A stretch of DNA of 39,705 nucleotides, from contig JAHWKJ010000003.1 of NCBI GenBank assembly GCA_019347905.1, forward strand, positions 1 to 39,705. Direction: 5' to 3'. Made by a program: the position numbers and the translations under genes. Numbering within the stretch: position 1 is the stretch's first letter; each line of letters begins with the position of its first letter. The DNA comes from Planctomycetota bacterium (GTDB taxonomy: Bacteria > Planctomycetota > Planctomycetia > Planctomycetales > Planctomycetaceae). This document shows positions 18,613 through 27,331 of this stretch, in pieces. The notes below the pieces were generated by a model. The model was not told the origin of the DNA, searched no databases, and saw nothing but the letters and a program-made list of their open reading frames with translations.

Positions 18613-20109
18613 ATGACATCGCCATCACGCCGGATTTCGATTCGTGAACCGCTCCCGCGGCGGCAGTTCCTCGGCGAGTTGGGCATGGGCTTCGGCGGCC
18701 TCGCTTTGGGGGCGATGCTCGCCCGCGATGGACTGCTGCGGGCCGAATCGGGCGGAGATACATCCGTTCTGAGCGGCATTCCGCATTTCCCCGCGAAGGC
18801 GAAGAGCGTCATCTGGCTGTTCATGGTGGGCGGGGCGAGCCACATGGAGACGTTCGACCCCAAGCCGGCCCTCGACCAGTACGCCGGCGTCGAAATGGGT
18901 GAGACGCCCTACAAAGACGTGCTCGCCAGGGACTATCTCGAGAAAAACCTGCGCGTCGTCGTCCCCAACGACGCCAACGGGCACATCCGCCACAAGCTGT
19001 ATCCGCTGCAGATCGGCTGGCGCAAGCGCGGCGAGAGCGGCATCGAAATCAGCGACTGGTTCCCGCATCTCGGCGAATGTGCCGACGAGCTCGCCGTCGT
19101 CCGCTCGATGTGGACCACCGACAATAATCACGGGGCACAGCTTCAGTTCCACACCGGACGCCATCGCCTCGATGGGTTCTTCCCCACCGTCGGTTCCTGG
19201 ATCCACTACGGCCTCGGCTCGCTGAACGAAAACCTGCCGCAGTTTGTGGTGCTGGGCACGCCCATCGCTGATTGCTGCGGCGGACAGAATGCCCACGGCG
19301 GCGATTATCTGGGGCCGGAGCACAACGGCGTCGCGCTCAAGATCGATCCCAGGGACCCGCTGCCGTTTGCCTCGCCGCCCGGCGACGTGTACCGCGAGGA
19401 GCAGGCGGCGGAGTTCGAGCTCCTGGGCCGTCTGAACCGCATCGCAGCGGCGGACCGGCCGTTCGACGCCGCGACCGAAGCCCGCATCAAGAGCTACGAG
19501 CTGGCCTTCCGCATGCAGACGGCCGTGCCGGACCTGGTGCGGTTCGAGGAAGAGACCGCCGCGACACAAGCGATGTACGGTCTGGGCGAACCGGCCACGA
19601 ACGTGTTCGGCCAGCAGTGCCTGGCGGCCCGGCGGATGGTCGAGCGCGGCGTGCGCTTCATCCAGATCTTCCACGGCTCGAACGGGGGCGCCGGCCGCTG
19701 GGACGGCCACAGCAACCTCAAGTCCGGCCACGCACGTTTGTGCCAGGAGACCGACAAGCCCATCGCGGCGCTGCTCAAGGACCTGCGCCAGCGGGGCCTG
19801 CTCGATGAAACGCTGGTCGTGTGGGGCACCGAGTTCGGCCGCACGCCGGGCGCGCAGAACACCAACGGCCGCGATCACCATCCGTTCGGTTTCTCGATCT
19901 GGATGGCCGGCGGGGGCCTCAAGCGCGGCATCGTCCACGGTGCGACCGATGAATTGGGCTTCCACGCCGCACAGGACCGCCACTACGTGACCGACCTGCA
20001 CGCGACGGTGCTCCGGCAGCTCGGTCTCGACTCGCGGCGGCTGGAGATCCCCGGCCGCAAGCGGCTGGAGATCGACCACGGCGAGCCCATCCACGCGATC
20101 ATCGCGTAG
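18613..20109 (+). CDS. DUF1501 family protein
   Basis: [21 protein letters not shown] Tat-like leader; [48 protein letters not shown]. Confidence 0.92.
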   Translation: MTSPSRRISIREPLPRRQFLGELGMGFGGLALGAMLARDGLLRAESGGDTSVLSGIPHFPAKAKSVIWLFMVGGASHMETFDPKPALDQYAGVEMGETPYKDVLARDYLEKNLRVVVPNDANGHIRHKLYPLQIGWRKRGESGIEISDWFPHLGECADELAVVRSMWTTDNNHGAQLQFHTGRHRLDGFFPTVGSWIHYGLGSLNENLPQFVVLGTPIADCCGGQNAHGGDYLGPEHNGVALKIDPRDPLPFASPPGDVYREEQAAEFELLGRLNRIAAADRPFDAATEARIKSYELAFRMQTAVPDLVRFEEETAATQAMYGLGEPATNVFGQQCLAARRMVERGVRFIQIFHGSNGGAGRWDGHSNLKSGHARLCQETDKPIAALLKDLRQRGLLDETLVVWGTEFGRTPGAQNTNGRDHHPFGFSIWMAGGGLKRGIVHGATDELGFHAAQDRHYVTDLHATVLRQLGLDSRRLEIPGRKRLEIDHGEPIHAIIA

Positions 20110-20124
20110 CGCGTGTCAGCCGAT

Positions 20125-20174
20125 GTTTAGCCACGGCCCAGCGGGCCGCGCGGGCCGTTGGCCCGCGGCTAAAC
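20125..20174. repeat. Palindromic dispersed repeat, family A, copy 3 (diverged)
   Basis: GTTTAGCCACGGCCCAGCGGGCC...GGCCCGCGGCTAAAC. Confidence 0.75.
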
Positions 20175-20269
20175 GTGCGATCGCCGGAATCGCCCTCCGC
20201 AGGGTCGGATCGCTGTGCTAACATCCGCGGCCGTATTGACCCGCTGGAACTGGTCAGGAGGACCCGCTC

Positions 20270-21190
20270 GTGCGAAGGACTGCTTTTCTCGCTGCGGCTG
20301 TTCTAATCGTCGCGGTACTGCCGGCGATGCGGTGCGCCGCCGAAGACGGCCCCGTGACGCTCGCCTACCGCTTCAAAGCCGGCGAGACGGTGTACTACGA
20401 CGTCGAGCACACGACGACGTTCACCACGCGCAAGGGCCTCGTCTCCGAGACCGCTCGCAACGAGACAAAGACCCGCAAGCATTACCGCGTCGTGGACGTG
20501 GCCGCCGACGGCACCGCCACGCTGGAGCTGATGCTCGACCGCGTGCAGATGTCCGCCCGCTTCGGCGAGGGCGAACCGCAGTCTGTCGACAGCGATCAGC
20601 CCGACGACTGCCCGCCGGTCTACCGCTCGATGCTGAAGACCGTCGGGAAGCCGCTGGCCCGCATCCGCGTCTCGCCCGCAGGGGAACTGCTGGAGGCGAA
20701 GGCCCTGTTGGCGGAAGACGTGCAGCCGTCAGTCTCGGGGCCCGCTCCCGGCGGATCGGCCGACGACGCGGGTCGCAATTTTCTCGTCGTCTTTCCGCCG
20801 CAGCCGGTGTCCGTCGGCGGGACGTGGAAAGACACGTTCGACGTGCCGGTGAACGTGACGCGGACGCTGAAGCGCGACGTACGCGTGCTGCGGAAGTACA
20901 AGCTGCTGGAAGTCAAGGACGGCCGCGCACGCATTTCGCTCGAGACCGCGGTGCTGACGCCGATCGACGACCCTCTGGTCGAGGCCCAGCTCATCCAGCG
21001 CGAGTTCAGCGGCACGATCGAGTTCGACATCGCAAAGGGCCGGCTCGTGGCCCGCCGCTGGAACGTCGACCGCACGGTGCTCGCGCCCGTGGGCGACGAC
21101 AGCTCGATGCACGCCGTCGGCGAGCGGATCGAGAAGCTGGTCGAATCGCCGCAGCCAGCCGCGCGGCCGGCAGAGGCCGGGGCGAAATAG
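20270..21190 (+). CDS. Secreted hypothetical protein (DUF6263-like)
   Basis: Signal peptide; YRFKAGETVYYDVEHTTTF; family assignment tentative. Confidence 0.6.
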   Translation: MRRTAFLAAAVLIVAVLPAMRCAAEDGPVTLAYRFKAGETVYYDVEHTTTFTTRKGLVSETARNETKTRKHYRVVDVAADGTATLELMLDRVQMSARFGEGEPQSVDSDQPDDCPPVYRSMLKTVGKPLARIRVSPAGELLEAKALLAEDVQPSVSGPAPGGSADDAGRNFLVVFPPQPVSVGGTWKDTFDVPVNVTRTLKRDVRVLRKYKLLEVKDGRARISLETAVLTPIDDPLVEAQLIQREFSGTIEFDIAKGRLVARRWNVDRTVLAPVGDDSSMHAVGERIEKLVESPQPAARPAEAGAK

Positions 21191-21246
21191 CTCGCCGGCG
21201 TTGATTCTGCGACACCAGGGCAAGGGGTCGAAAGTCGAACTCAAAG

Positions 21247-21523
21247 CCGTGCAGCCGATCTGCACCGGCAGACCCGCGGAGTGCGCTTCCTCACAGGCGA
21301 TGGCGGCGATGCGCTCGAAGGTCGCATCGTCCTGCGCGTAGAATTCACCCGTCGTACCGCCGGTGTAGACGCCGCCAACGCCAGTCCCGGCGTAGGAGCG
21401 GACCTCCGATCGAAACCGCTCTTCGTCGAGCCGGTCGTCCTCCCTCCAGGGAACGATCAGCGCCGGCCAGACGCCGCACAGGGTCCCGCTCGTCAGCTCC
21501 TGCCGTGCCATGCTGTCGTTCAC
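21247..21523 (-). pseudogene. 5' remnant of a dihydrodipicolinate synthase (DapA)-family gene
   Basis: LCGVWPALIVPWREDDRLDEERFRSEVRSYAGTGVGGVYTGGTTGEFYAQ is a DHDPS N-terminus; homology stops after about 90 aa. Confidence 0.75.
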
Positions 21524-21727
21524 CCGGGAAGCATCATGCGCCCGCCGTTGGCCACGACCGTCTGGCCGGTCATGAAGCTCGATTCGTCGCTCAGCAGAAA
21601 TCGAATCACCGCGGCGATTTCTTCGGGGCGGCCGATTCTCCGCATCGGCGTGTTCTCAATGATGTGCCGCCGCGCCTCCAGCGAGAGCGTATCCGCCATC
21701 TCGCTCTCTGTCAGGCCCGGCCAGTCA
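21520..21727 (-). pseudogene. 3' remnant of a short-chain dehydrogenase/reductase gene
   Basis: Manual translation: [67 protein letters not shown], an SDR C-terminus with no N-terminus. Stop overlaps the next start (GTGA). Confidence 0.8.
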
Positions 21728-21738
21728 AAGTAGAATGT

Positions 21739-21813
21739 CCCCTTTTGCGGCTTCTTTTGCGGCTTTTTTGCGGCTTCTTTTGCGGCTTTTGCGGCCTTTC
21801 CCCTTTTGCGGCC
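21739..21813. repeat. Short interspersed repeat array of GCCGCAAAAG units on the minus strand
   Basis: About six copies of GCCGCAAAA on the minus strand, spaced roughly 9-17 bp. Confidence 0.75.
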
Positions 21814-21850
21814 TCTACGACCCCGGTGATTCAGTAATCACTATGGCCAA

Positions 21851-24163
21851 TCATATGGCGATGGCCCCCAACTCACTGATCACTTCTCCGATGAGTGGTC
21901 GGTTACCCGCGTCGTGATCGACGCACCGAACGATCAGCCTTCGCCATGTCGGATGCAGCACAAGATCACCGTCAGTTTGGCCGGTCAGCAAGAAAACGAG
22001 GATCTTGCCGAATGAATAGATGTCAGCGCTAGGTTTCGCTTCGGCGCCGTCGAATTGCTCTGGCGCCATGAATCCTGGCGTGCCGTATCCTTGGAAAGTC
22101 CGCTGCGTCATCATTCGCCCCAAGTTCTTAGAAATGCCGAAATCAGCCAGCTTCCAGCGACCGTGCAGCGCGAGCACGTTCTGCGGCTTCAGATCGCGAT
22201 GCACGATTGCATGGCCGTGCAGCTCACGGACCGCTTCCGCGATCTCCAAGCCGATTTGTTTCGCTTCCGTGACGGACACGCCTGAACCGTGCTGTTCTTC
22301 GACATAGCTCTGGAGGTCGCCACCGTCGGCGTACTCGGTGACCAAGGCGAAATAGTCGTCGTCACGCAGAAAATCGAGCACCTTCAGCACGCGCGTGGTC
22401 TCCGCGCGCATGAGCTTCTCGTAGATCCGCGCTTCGCGCTCCAAGGCCGCTTTATCGGTGGAGCGGCTGCGAACCCGCTTCAGGAACACCGTCTCGCCAG
22501 ACTCCCGGCTGCGGGCCATCCAGGCCTCCGCCATGCCGCCGGCCTGGAGGAGTTTCAGCAGTTCGTATCCACGAAAGACTTCGTTGCTGACGCCGCCGGA
22601 CACGTGCTCGACCGCCGCCGCCCGACCTGATATTCCCTCGAGCGGGACCGACGATTCGATGTGCTCCGGGCAGCGGACGGAGAGTTCCTCGCCGCTCGAC
22701 TTATCCACGAAAGTCAGGTCCGCTGTCCGGAATTCCCCGGGGTTGATGCGCCGAAGTTGCTCCTTCACCCGTCGCCGCATTTCCAGCGCAAACGTGAGGT
22801 ACTCGCACAACTCTTCCCGCCTGACCTCGCCGTCGGGATGGATCAACTTGACGAGCCCCGAGACCGTCCGCATCACGGCTTTCCGGTCACGATGGCCGAC
22901 ATGCTGTCCGAAGGCGAAGTGCCGCTCGTACAGATCCGTGTAGTTCAGCGGGCGAAGCTCGTTGTGAAGGATCTCGGCGATGTAGTCGGCGATGAAGCCG
23001 AGGTGCGACGTGAAAAGTTCCGGCGTCAGCTTTGGCATCTCCCAGCCCGGCAGGTACGCGTGCCAGCGGTCATGGAACGCGTCGTCGTCGCGGATCGTCT
23101 CCGGTAGCGGCGCGAAGAGGTGCGAAGTCTCCACGAGCGTTTCCACGTCGCCGTGCGTGTTGCCGCCGAAGACGATTCCCGCCTCAGCCGAGATCGTGCC
23201 CTTGTCGTCGCCGCGCGAGAACGAGCCCTGCTCCATGTAGCCCTTGTACATGTCCTTGTCGTTCGCCGATTTGAAATTTGGGCCGGCGATCTCGTCGAAG
23301 GCGACGACGTCGTACTTGACGACCAGCCCCGGCTTGTCCCGGCGGTTTTTCCACCCGAACAGATCGGTGACGCTCCCCTGCCCCCCGGACAACAGGACGA
23401 CGTACGGCGACACCTCTCGGTACACGAAGGATTTTCCCGTCTCCTTCGGCCCGAGTTCGACCAAGTTGTAGTTCCGTTCCACCAGCGGAACGAGGCGGAG
23501 CAGATACAAGAGCTTGCGCCGCCAGCTCAGGGCCGCCTGCGTCGGCTCGTAGCCGATCGTCCGCAAGAGCACGTTCACCCACTCCTCGCGCGAGAAGTGG
23601 CGGCGAGCCTCGACGAACTCGCCGAGATCCGCGCTGGCAATCTGGATCGGCTGCATGCGTTTGAGCACGAACGGACGCGTGACGCCGCCGTGGACGATCG
23701 TCTCGTCGAACGCCAGCTCCAGGTTGGCCCAGACGCCACCGGTCAATGTGCGTTCGTAGGTGTAGACGACGCGTTCGTCGATGTGCACCTTGTCGAGTCC
23801 GGACGTCGCGAACCGGGCCCAGTACTTGCCGCCTTGGTCCTTCTCGTCAAAGGTGACGGTGACCAGGTCGATCATCTTCATCGACCGGTAGCGCTGCAGC
23901 CGGGCCTTGACCAGCTCGTTCTGGTCGGAGCGGACGATCCGCTCCCGAATCATGTCCTTAACGCTCGCCACGCCTGCGTCAATCTGGTTGTCATCAGTCG
24001 TCGAGCAGTACTTCCCCAGCAGGTATTCCAGGACGTACACCGGAATGCTGAAGCCGACCTTCAGCCGCTGCACGAGATCCTTGCGGACCACGCGGCCGGG
24101 AAAGTGCTGGATCAGCTTGCGGTCGAGCGCATCGACCCAGCCTGGCTCTGCACCACTCGACAT
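21851..24163 (-). CDS. brxL: BrxL-like AAA+ protein fused to a C-terminal Ser/Thr protein kinase
   Basis: N-terminal region and AAA+ with ELGPKETGKSFVYREVSPYVVLLSGGQGSVTDLFGW resemble BrxL. C-terminal kinase: LLQAGGMAEAW, VFLKRV, HRDLKPQN, ADFGIS, GTPGFMAPEQ. Confidence 0.85.
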   Translation of the reverse strand: MSSGAEPGWVDALDRKLIQHFPGRVVRKDLVQRLKVGFSIPVYVLEYLLGKYCSTTDDNQIDAGVASVKDMIRERIVRSDQNELVKARLQRYRSMKMIDLVTVTFDEKDQGGKYWARFATSGLDKVHIDERVVYTYERTLTGGVWANLELAFDETIVHGGVTRPFVLKRMQPIQIASADLGEFVEARRHFSREEWVNVLLRTIGYEPTQAALSWRRKLLYLLRLVPLVERNYNLVELGPKETGKSFVYREVSPYVVLLSGGQGSVTDLFGWKNRRDKPGLVVKYDVVAFDEIAGPNFKSANDKDMYKGYMEQGSFSRGDDKGTISAEAGIVFGGNTHGDVETLVETSHLFAPLPETIRDDDAFHDRWHAYLPGWEMPKLTPELFTSHLGFIADYIAEILHNELRPLNYTDLYERHFAFGQHVGHRDRKAVMRTVSGLVKLIHPDGEVRREELCEYLTFALEMRRRVKEQLRRINPGEFRTADLTFVDKSSGEELSVRCPEHIESSVPLEGISGRAAAVEHVSGGVSNEVFRGYELLKLLQAGGMAEAWMARSRESGETVFLKRVRSRSTDKAALEREARIYEKLMRAETTRVLKVLDFLRDDDYFALVTEYADGGDLQSYVEEQHGSGVSVTEAKQIGLEIAEAVRELHGHAIVHRDLKPQNVLALHGRWKLADFGISKNLGRMMTQRTFQGYGTPGFMAPEQFDGAEAKPSADIYSFGKILVFLLTGQTDGDLVLHPTWRRLIVRCVDHDAGNRPLIGEVISELGAIAI

Positions 24164-24181
24164 GTCGAGCCTCTCCGCCGA

Positions 24182-26677
24182 TCACCAGTCGCTGATCTCG
24201 ATCTTCAGGATGACCTCTTCTCGCGTCAGCAGTTGTTCATCGTCGGCATCCTGAACCTCGATGACAAGTGATGTGCCGTAGGGAAGATCCGGCCGAGGCT
24301 CCACGAGCACGAGGGGAACGGCTTTCGCAGTCGTGTCAGGCTCGACGAGTACGGGATCGGTGTGCCTGAAGACGAGTTTTCCGGCGGCTGGATCCTTCAC
24401 TTTCACCAGGACCCGCCGCGCCAGCAGGTTGCTTTCCGCTCCGAACATCGTCCGCTGGTCGGCGGCCGCCTGGACTTCGACTCGCGGTGCCTCGCTGGTG
24501 ATGTGCCCGACCGGCTTGAGCACGACGCCGATCTTTCGCGCCTTCGCGGGCCACGTCGCGACGACGACCGGCACGATCGCCTCCTGCAGCGTCGCCCCGC
24601 CGTGAAAAAACCCTAACGACCCATACGTGCGGAAGGCGTTCGTGCCGCGGGGCACCACGACCTGCAGATCCGAGCAGGGGACACGCAGCCGCACCGCCGT
24701 CGCGTGCGACAGGTTTCGGCCGACCACGGCGCGGCGATGCGTCCACAGCACCTCGCCTGTGGGCAGCTCCTCCTCGATATCGTGCTCGTCCGGCTGCCAG
24801 TGGAAGAACCCGTGGTCGCTGACGACGATTACGCGATGGAAGCCTGCGTCGCGCAAGCGGTGAATCGCCTGTACGTACCGGCTCAAGTGATCGTCGGCAC
24901 CGGTGAGCTCCAGCCGGCCGTCATGGCTGTCGAGTTCGTTCCCGTGCACGGCAATCACTCGCCGCCTGGCGGAGGCCCTCTTCAGGCTGCTGCCGTCCAG
25001 CACCTCCTCGATCTTGAGCCAGTCCCGGATCTCCAGGGTCTCCTTCAGCCAGCTCCGCCGTTTGTCGGCGCGCCCCAGGTCGCCGTCAAAGCCGGCGGCC
25101 GTTACTGAAAACGACTTGCCGTCGGCCGACAGCGCCACCGCGAGCTTCTCGCGCTGGATGGGCAACGCGAACGACATGCCCAGGGGCGTGATCGTCGGGA
25201 CCGGTGCCACGGCGGCCGAGACGCTCGCCCGCCGCGCCGGCTCGCCCTGATTCAGCAGTCCCGACAACCGCTGGCCGAGCTCGAATCGGCAGGCGTCGAC
25301 GAACAGAATGGCCGTCGGCACGATCTGCTGTTCCAGCTCTCCCAGCAGCAGCTCACCCGCCGTGGGCAGCTCAAACAGCTTGTCCGGCTCACGTGCCAGC
25401 AGCTCTGAATGCGCCCGGCCGACGCGGTCCATCGTCCGCAGATAGCCCCGCCGCAGCCGGGCGCGGAGCCGGACAAGCTGCTGCGGCAGCTCGGGTTCTT
25501 CGACGAACAGCCGCTCGCCGGCCTCATCGAGCCGCCAGCCCTGCGCAACGTACCAGTCGATGGCGTGCCGGACCGACTTCCACGCCTCCTCCACGCCGCC
25601 GTTCTCGACGATCAGGGCGGCAGCTCCGGCCAGCTCGCACAGGAACCGCCAGCCCACGGGCCGGGCGGCCAGCCGGCCCCAGAAGCCGCTCTCTCGCTCC
25701 TTGAAGGTCTGAGCGCCGCGTGCCAGCGCGTCCACGTCCTCCAGTCGCTCGAGCTGATCGACCGCCTGGTCGAACAACGTCTGCTCGACGATCCGCGAGC
25801 TCCGGGACCGCGGCGGCGCGGACAGGTTCCGCGCCCAATACACCAGCCCCGTCGTTCTCTCGGCTTCCGGGACAAGTTCCTCGAAGCTGGCAAGATACGT
25901 CACGTAATGCTGCCACTGCTTCAGCAGGTTCAGCGCCCGCTGCCGCGCCAGCCCGGGCGGGATGATCTTCTCCGGCTCGCGGAGCGGCTCCCGAGGCGAG
26001 CCGTCACTGGCGTCGGTACACAACACACACGCCGTCGCTGCAATCCGCCACGATCTTTCTGATTGGCCGGCGGGATCGGGGAAACCGAAATCCTCGGTCG
26101 CACGGCGGACGAAGAAATCGAACCGCCCTTCCGCCCGGAGCCGCTCGAACTCTCCTTCCGGCCCGGCCAGCACGTCGAGCATCCGGTGATCGCCAACCAG
26201 CGTGCCTTTGGCATTCGCCGGTGTAAGCTCCTTCCAGGTCTCGCGCGGTTTGTCGAACCATTCCCGCGCCTGTGCCGCGAGCAGCCCATCAAGCTGGCCC
26301 TCGTCATCCCGCGAGACGTCGACGCCGTATTCCCGCAGGGCGTCGAGCAGCGGGCGCTGCCAGACTTCCTCGGCCTGCAACTCGAACGGTTTGAACCACG
26401 TGATCCCCTCGCGCGCCACCGGCAGCCAGACGACGCGCGGCGCCGGCGGCGTGCGATAGAACCGGTCCCGAACGATCAACTCGTGCTCGGCCTCATGGCA
26501 CGACGCCGGTGCCCACAATTCAAACGCGTTGGCTTCCGCTGCCATTCGCAGCAGCTCGAGCCATTCGCGATCGGGATCACACCATACGAGGAGCGGCGGT
26601 GGGGCCGACTGGCGGCCGAGGACTTCGCCGATCGTCGCACAGAGCCAGCTCCGAAAGGTGGTCGACGCCGTACTCAT
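24182..26677 (-). CDS. pglZ: BREX alkaline-phosphatase-superfamily protein PglZ
   Basis: LFVDACRFELGQRL, VIVVSDHGFFHW, FHGGATLQEAIVPVV motifs; BREX gene context. Confidence 0.88.
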   Translation of the reverse strand: MSTASTTFRSWLCATIGEVLGRQSAPPPLLVWCDPDREWLELLRMAAEANAFELWAPASCHEAEHELIVRDRFYRTPPAPRVVWLPVAREGITWFKPFELQAEEVWQRPLLDALREYGVDVSRDDEGQLDGLLAAQAREWFDKPRETWKELTPANAKGTLVGDHRMLDVLAGPEGEFERLRAEGRFDFFVRRATEDFGFPDPAGQSERSWRIAATACVLCTDASDGSPREPLREPEKIIPPGLARQRALNLLKQWQHYVTYLASFEELVPEAERTTGLVYWARNLSAPPRSRSSRIVEQTLFDQAVDQLERLEDVDALARGAQTFKERESGFWGRLAARPVGWRFLCELAGAAALIVENGGVEEAWKSVRHAIDWYVAQGWRLDEAGERLFVEEPELPQQLVRLRARLRRGYLRTMDRVGRAHSELLAREPDKLFELPTAGELLLGELEQQIVPTAILFVDACRFELGQRLSGLLNQGEPARRASVSAAVAPVPTITPLGMSFALPIQREKLAVALSADGKSFSVTAAGFDGDLGRADKRRSWLKETLEIRDWLKIEEVLDGSSLKRASARRRVIAVHGNELDSHDGRLELTGADDHLSRYVQAIHRLRDAGFHRVIVVSDHGFFHWQPDEHDIEEELPTGEVLWTHRRAVVGRNLSHATAVRLRVPCSDLQVVVPRGTNAFRTYGSLGFFHGGATLQEAIVPVVVATWPAKARKIGVVLKPVGHITSEAPRVEVQAAADQRTMFGAESNLLARRVLVKVKDPAAGKLVFRHTDPVLVEPDTTAKAVPLVLVEPRPDLPYGTSLVIEVQDADDEQLLTREEVILKIEISDW

Positions 26678-26704
26678 CAGGGTGTCTTCACGAGGCGAAC
26701 GCCG

Positions 26705-27331
26705 TCAAAGCCCCGCCGCCTTTGCCAGTTCAAGAAGCTCCGCGAGCATCGCTCTCAGATAAGGGCACTTGTCTGCCGCAACGTTCGGGTCGAGTTTCGC
26801 GAACAACTGCTTACCGTAGGTTGTCTTCTTGTAGCTCCGCCGAGTTGCCTGGCGGTAGATCCGATCCAGAAGTTTCGCCGGAGGCTCGTCGAAGTTGATC
26901 GTCTCCGGCAGGGCGATCTTCTTCGGGAACGTATCCTGGACGGCGCGGGGGAAGATCTCCGGCTGGCTCAGGAGCCAGGCCTCGAACTCGTGCACGGCGA
27001 AAAACATCCGGAATCGTTCGAGCCCCAGGGCCTCTGTAAAGTGCGCCACGGCCCAGTCATATCTGTCCTGCGCCCCGGTGATGTGCTGCGGATAGAAGTT
27101 CGGTCCGTACAGGTCCAGCAGGGCGACGACCGCAATGATCTCCGTTTGCCGCGGACCGTCCAGATGCATGCGAGCCCGATCCGCCATCTTTCGGGCCAGC
27201 TCAGAATACCCTTCGAAGTGAACCATCTGGATCCCGACCGGTTGGCTCAATCGCGGATCGAGCCACCGCTTCAGGAATCCGGCCGCCGACTCCTTCTCGG
27301 TTCGGCCCTCGGCGAGCATCACGAACTTCAC
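26705..27331 (-). CDS. DUF4276 (TOPRIM-like) protein
   Basis: MKFVMLAEGRTEKESAAGFLKRWLDP, VALLDLYGP, HEFEAWLLS motifs; GTG start overlaps the upstream stop. Confidence 0.75.
   Translation of the reverse strand: MKFVMLAEGRTEKESAAGFLKRWLDPRLSQPVGIQMVHFEGYSELARKMADRARMHLDGPRQTEIIAVVALLDLYGPNFYPQHITGAQDRYDWAVAHFTEALGLERFRMFFAVHEFEAWLLSQPEIFPRAVQDTFPKKIALPETINFDEPPAKLLDRIYRQATRRSYKKTTYGKQLFAKLDPNVAADKCPYLRAMLAELLELAKAAGL

Noticed and set aside
18625-20094. 489-aa minus-strand ORF
   Set aside because: Antisense to the DUF1501 gene; no domain signature.
21739-21813. CRISPR array
   Set aside because: Units are only about 9-17 bp with no unique spacers and no cas genes nearby; it is a short low-complexity repeat.
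23120-24271. 383-aa plus-strand ORF
   Set aside because: Antisense to brxL/pglZ; no motif support.
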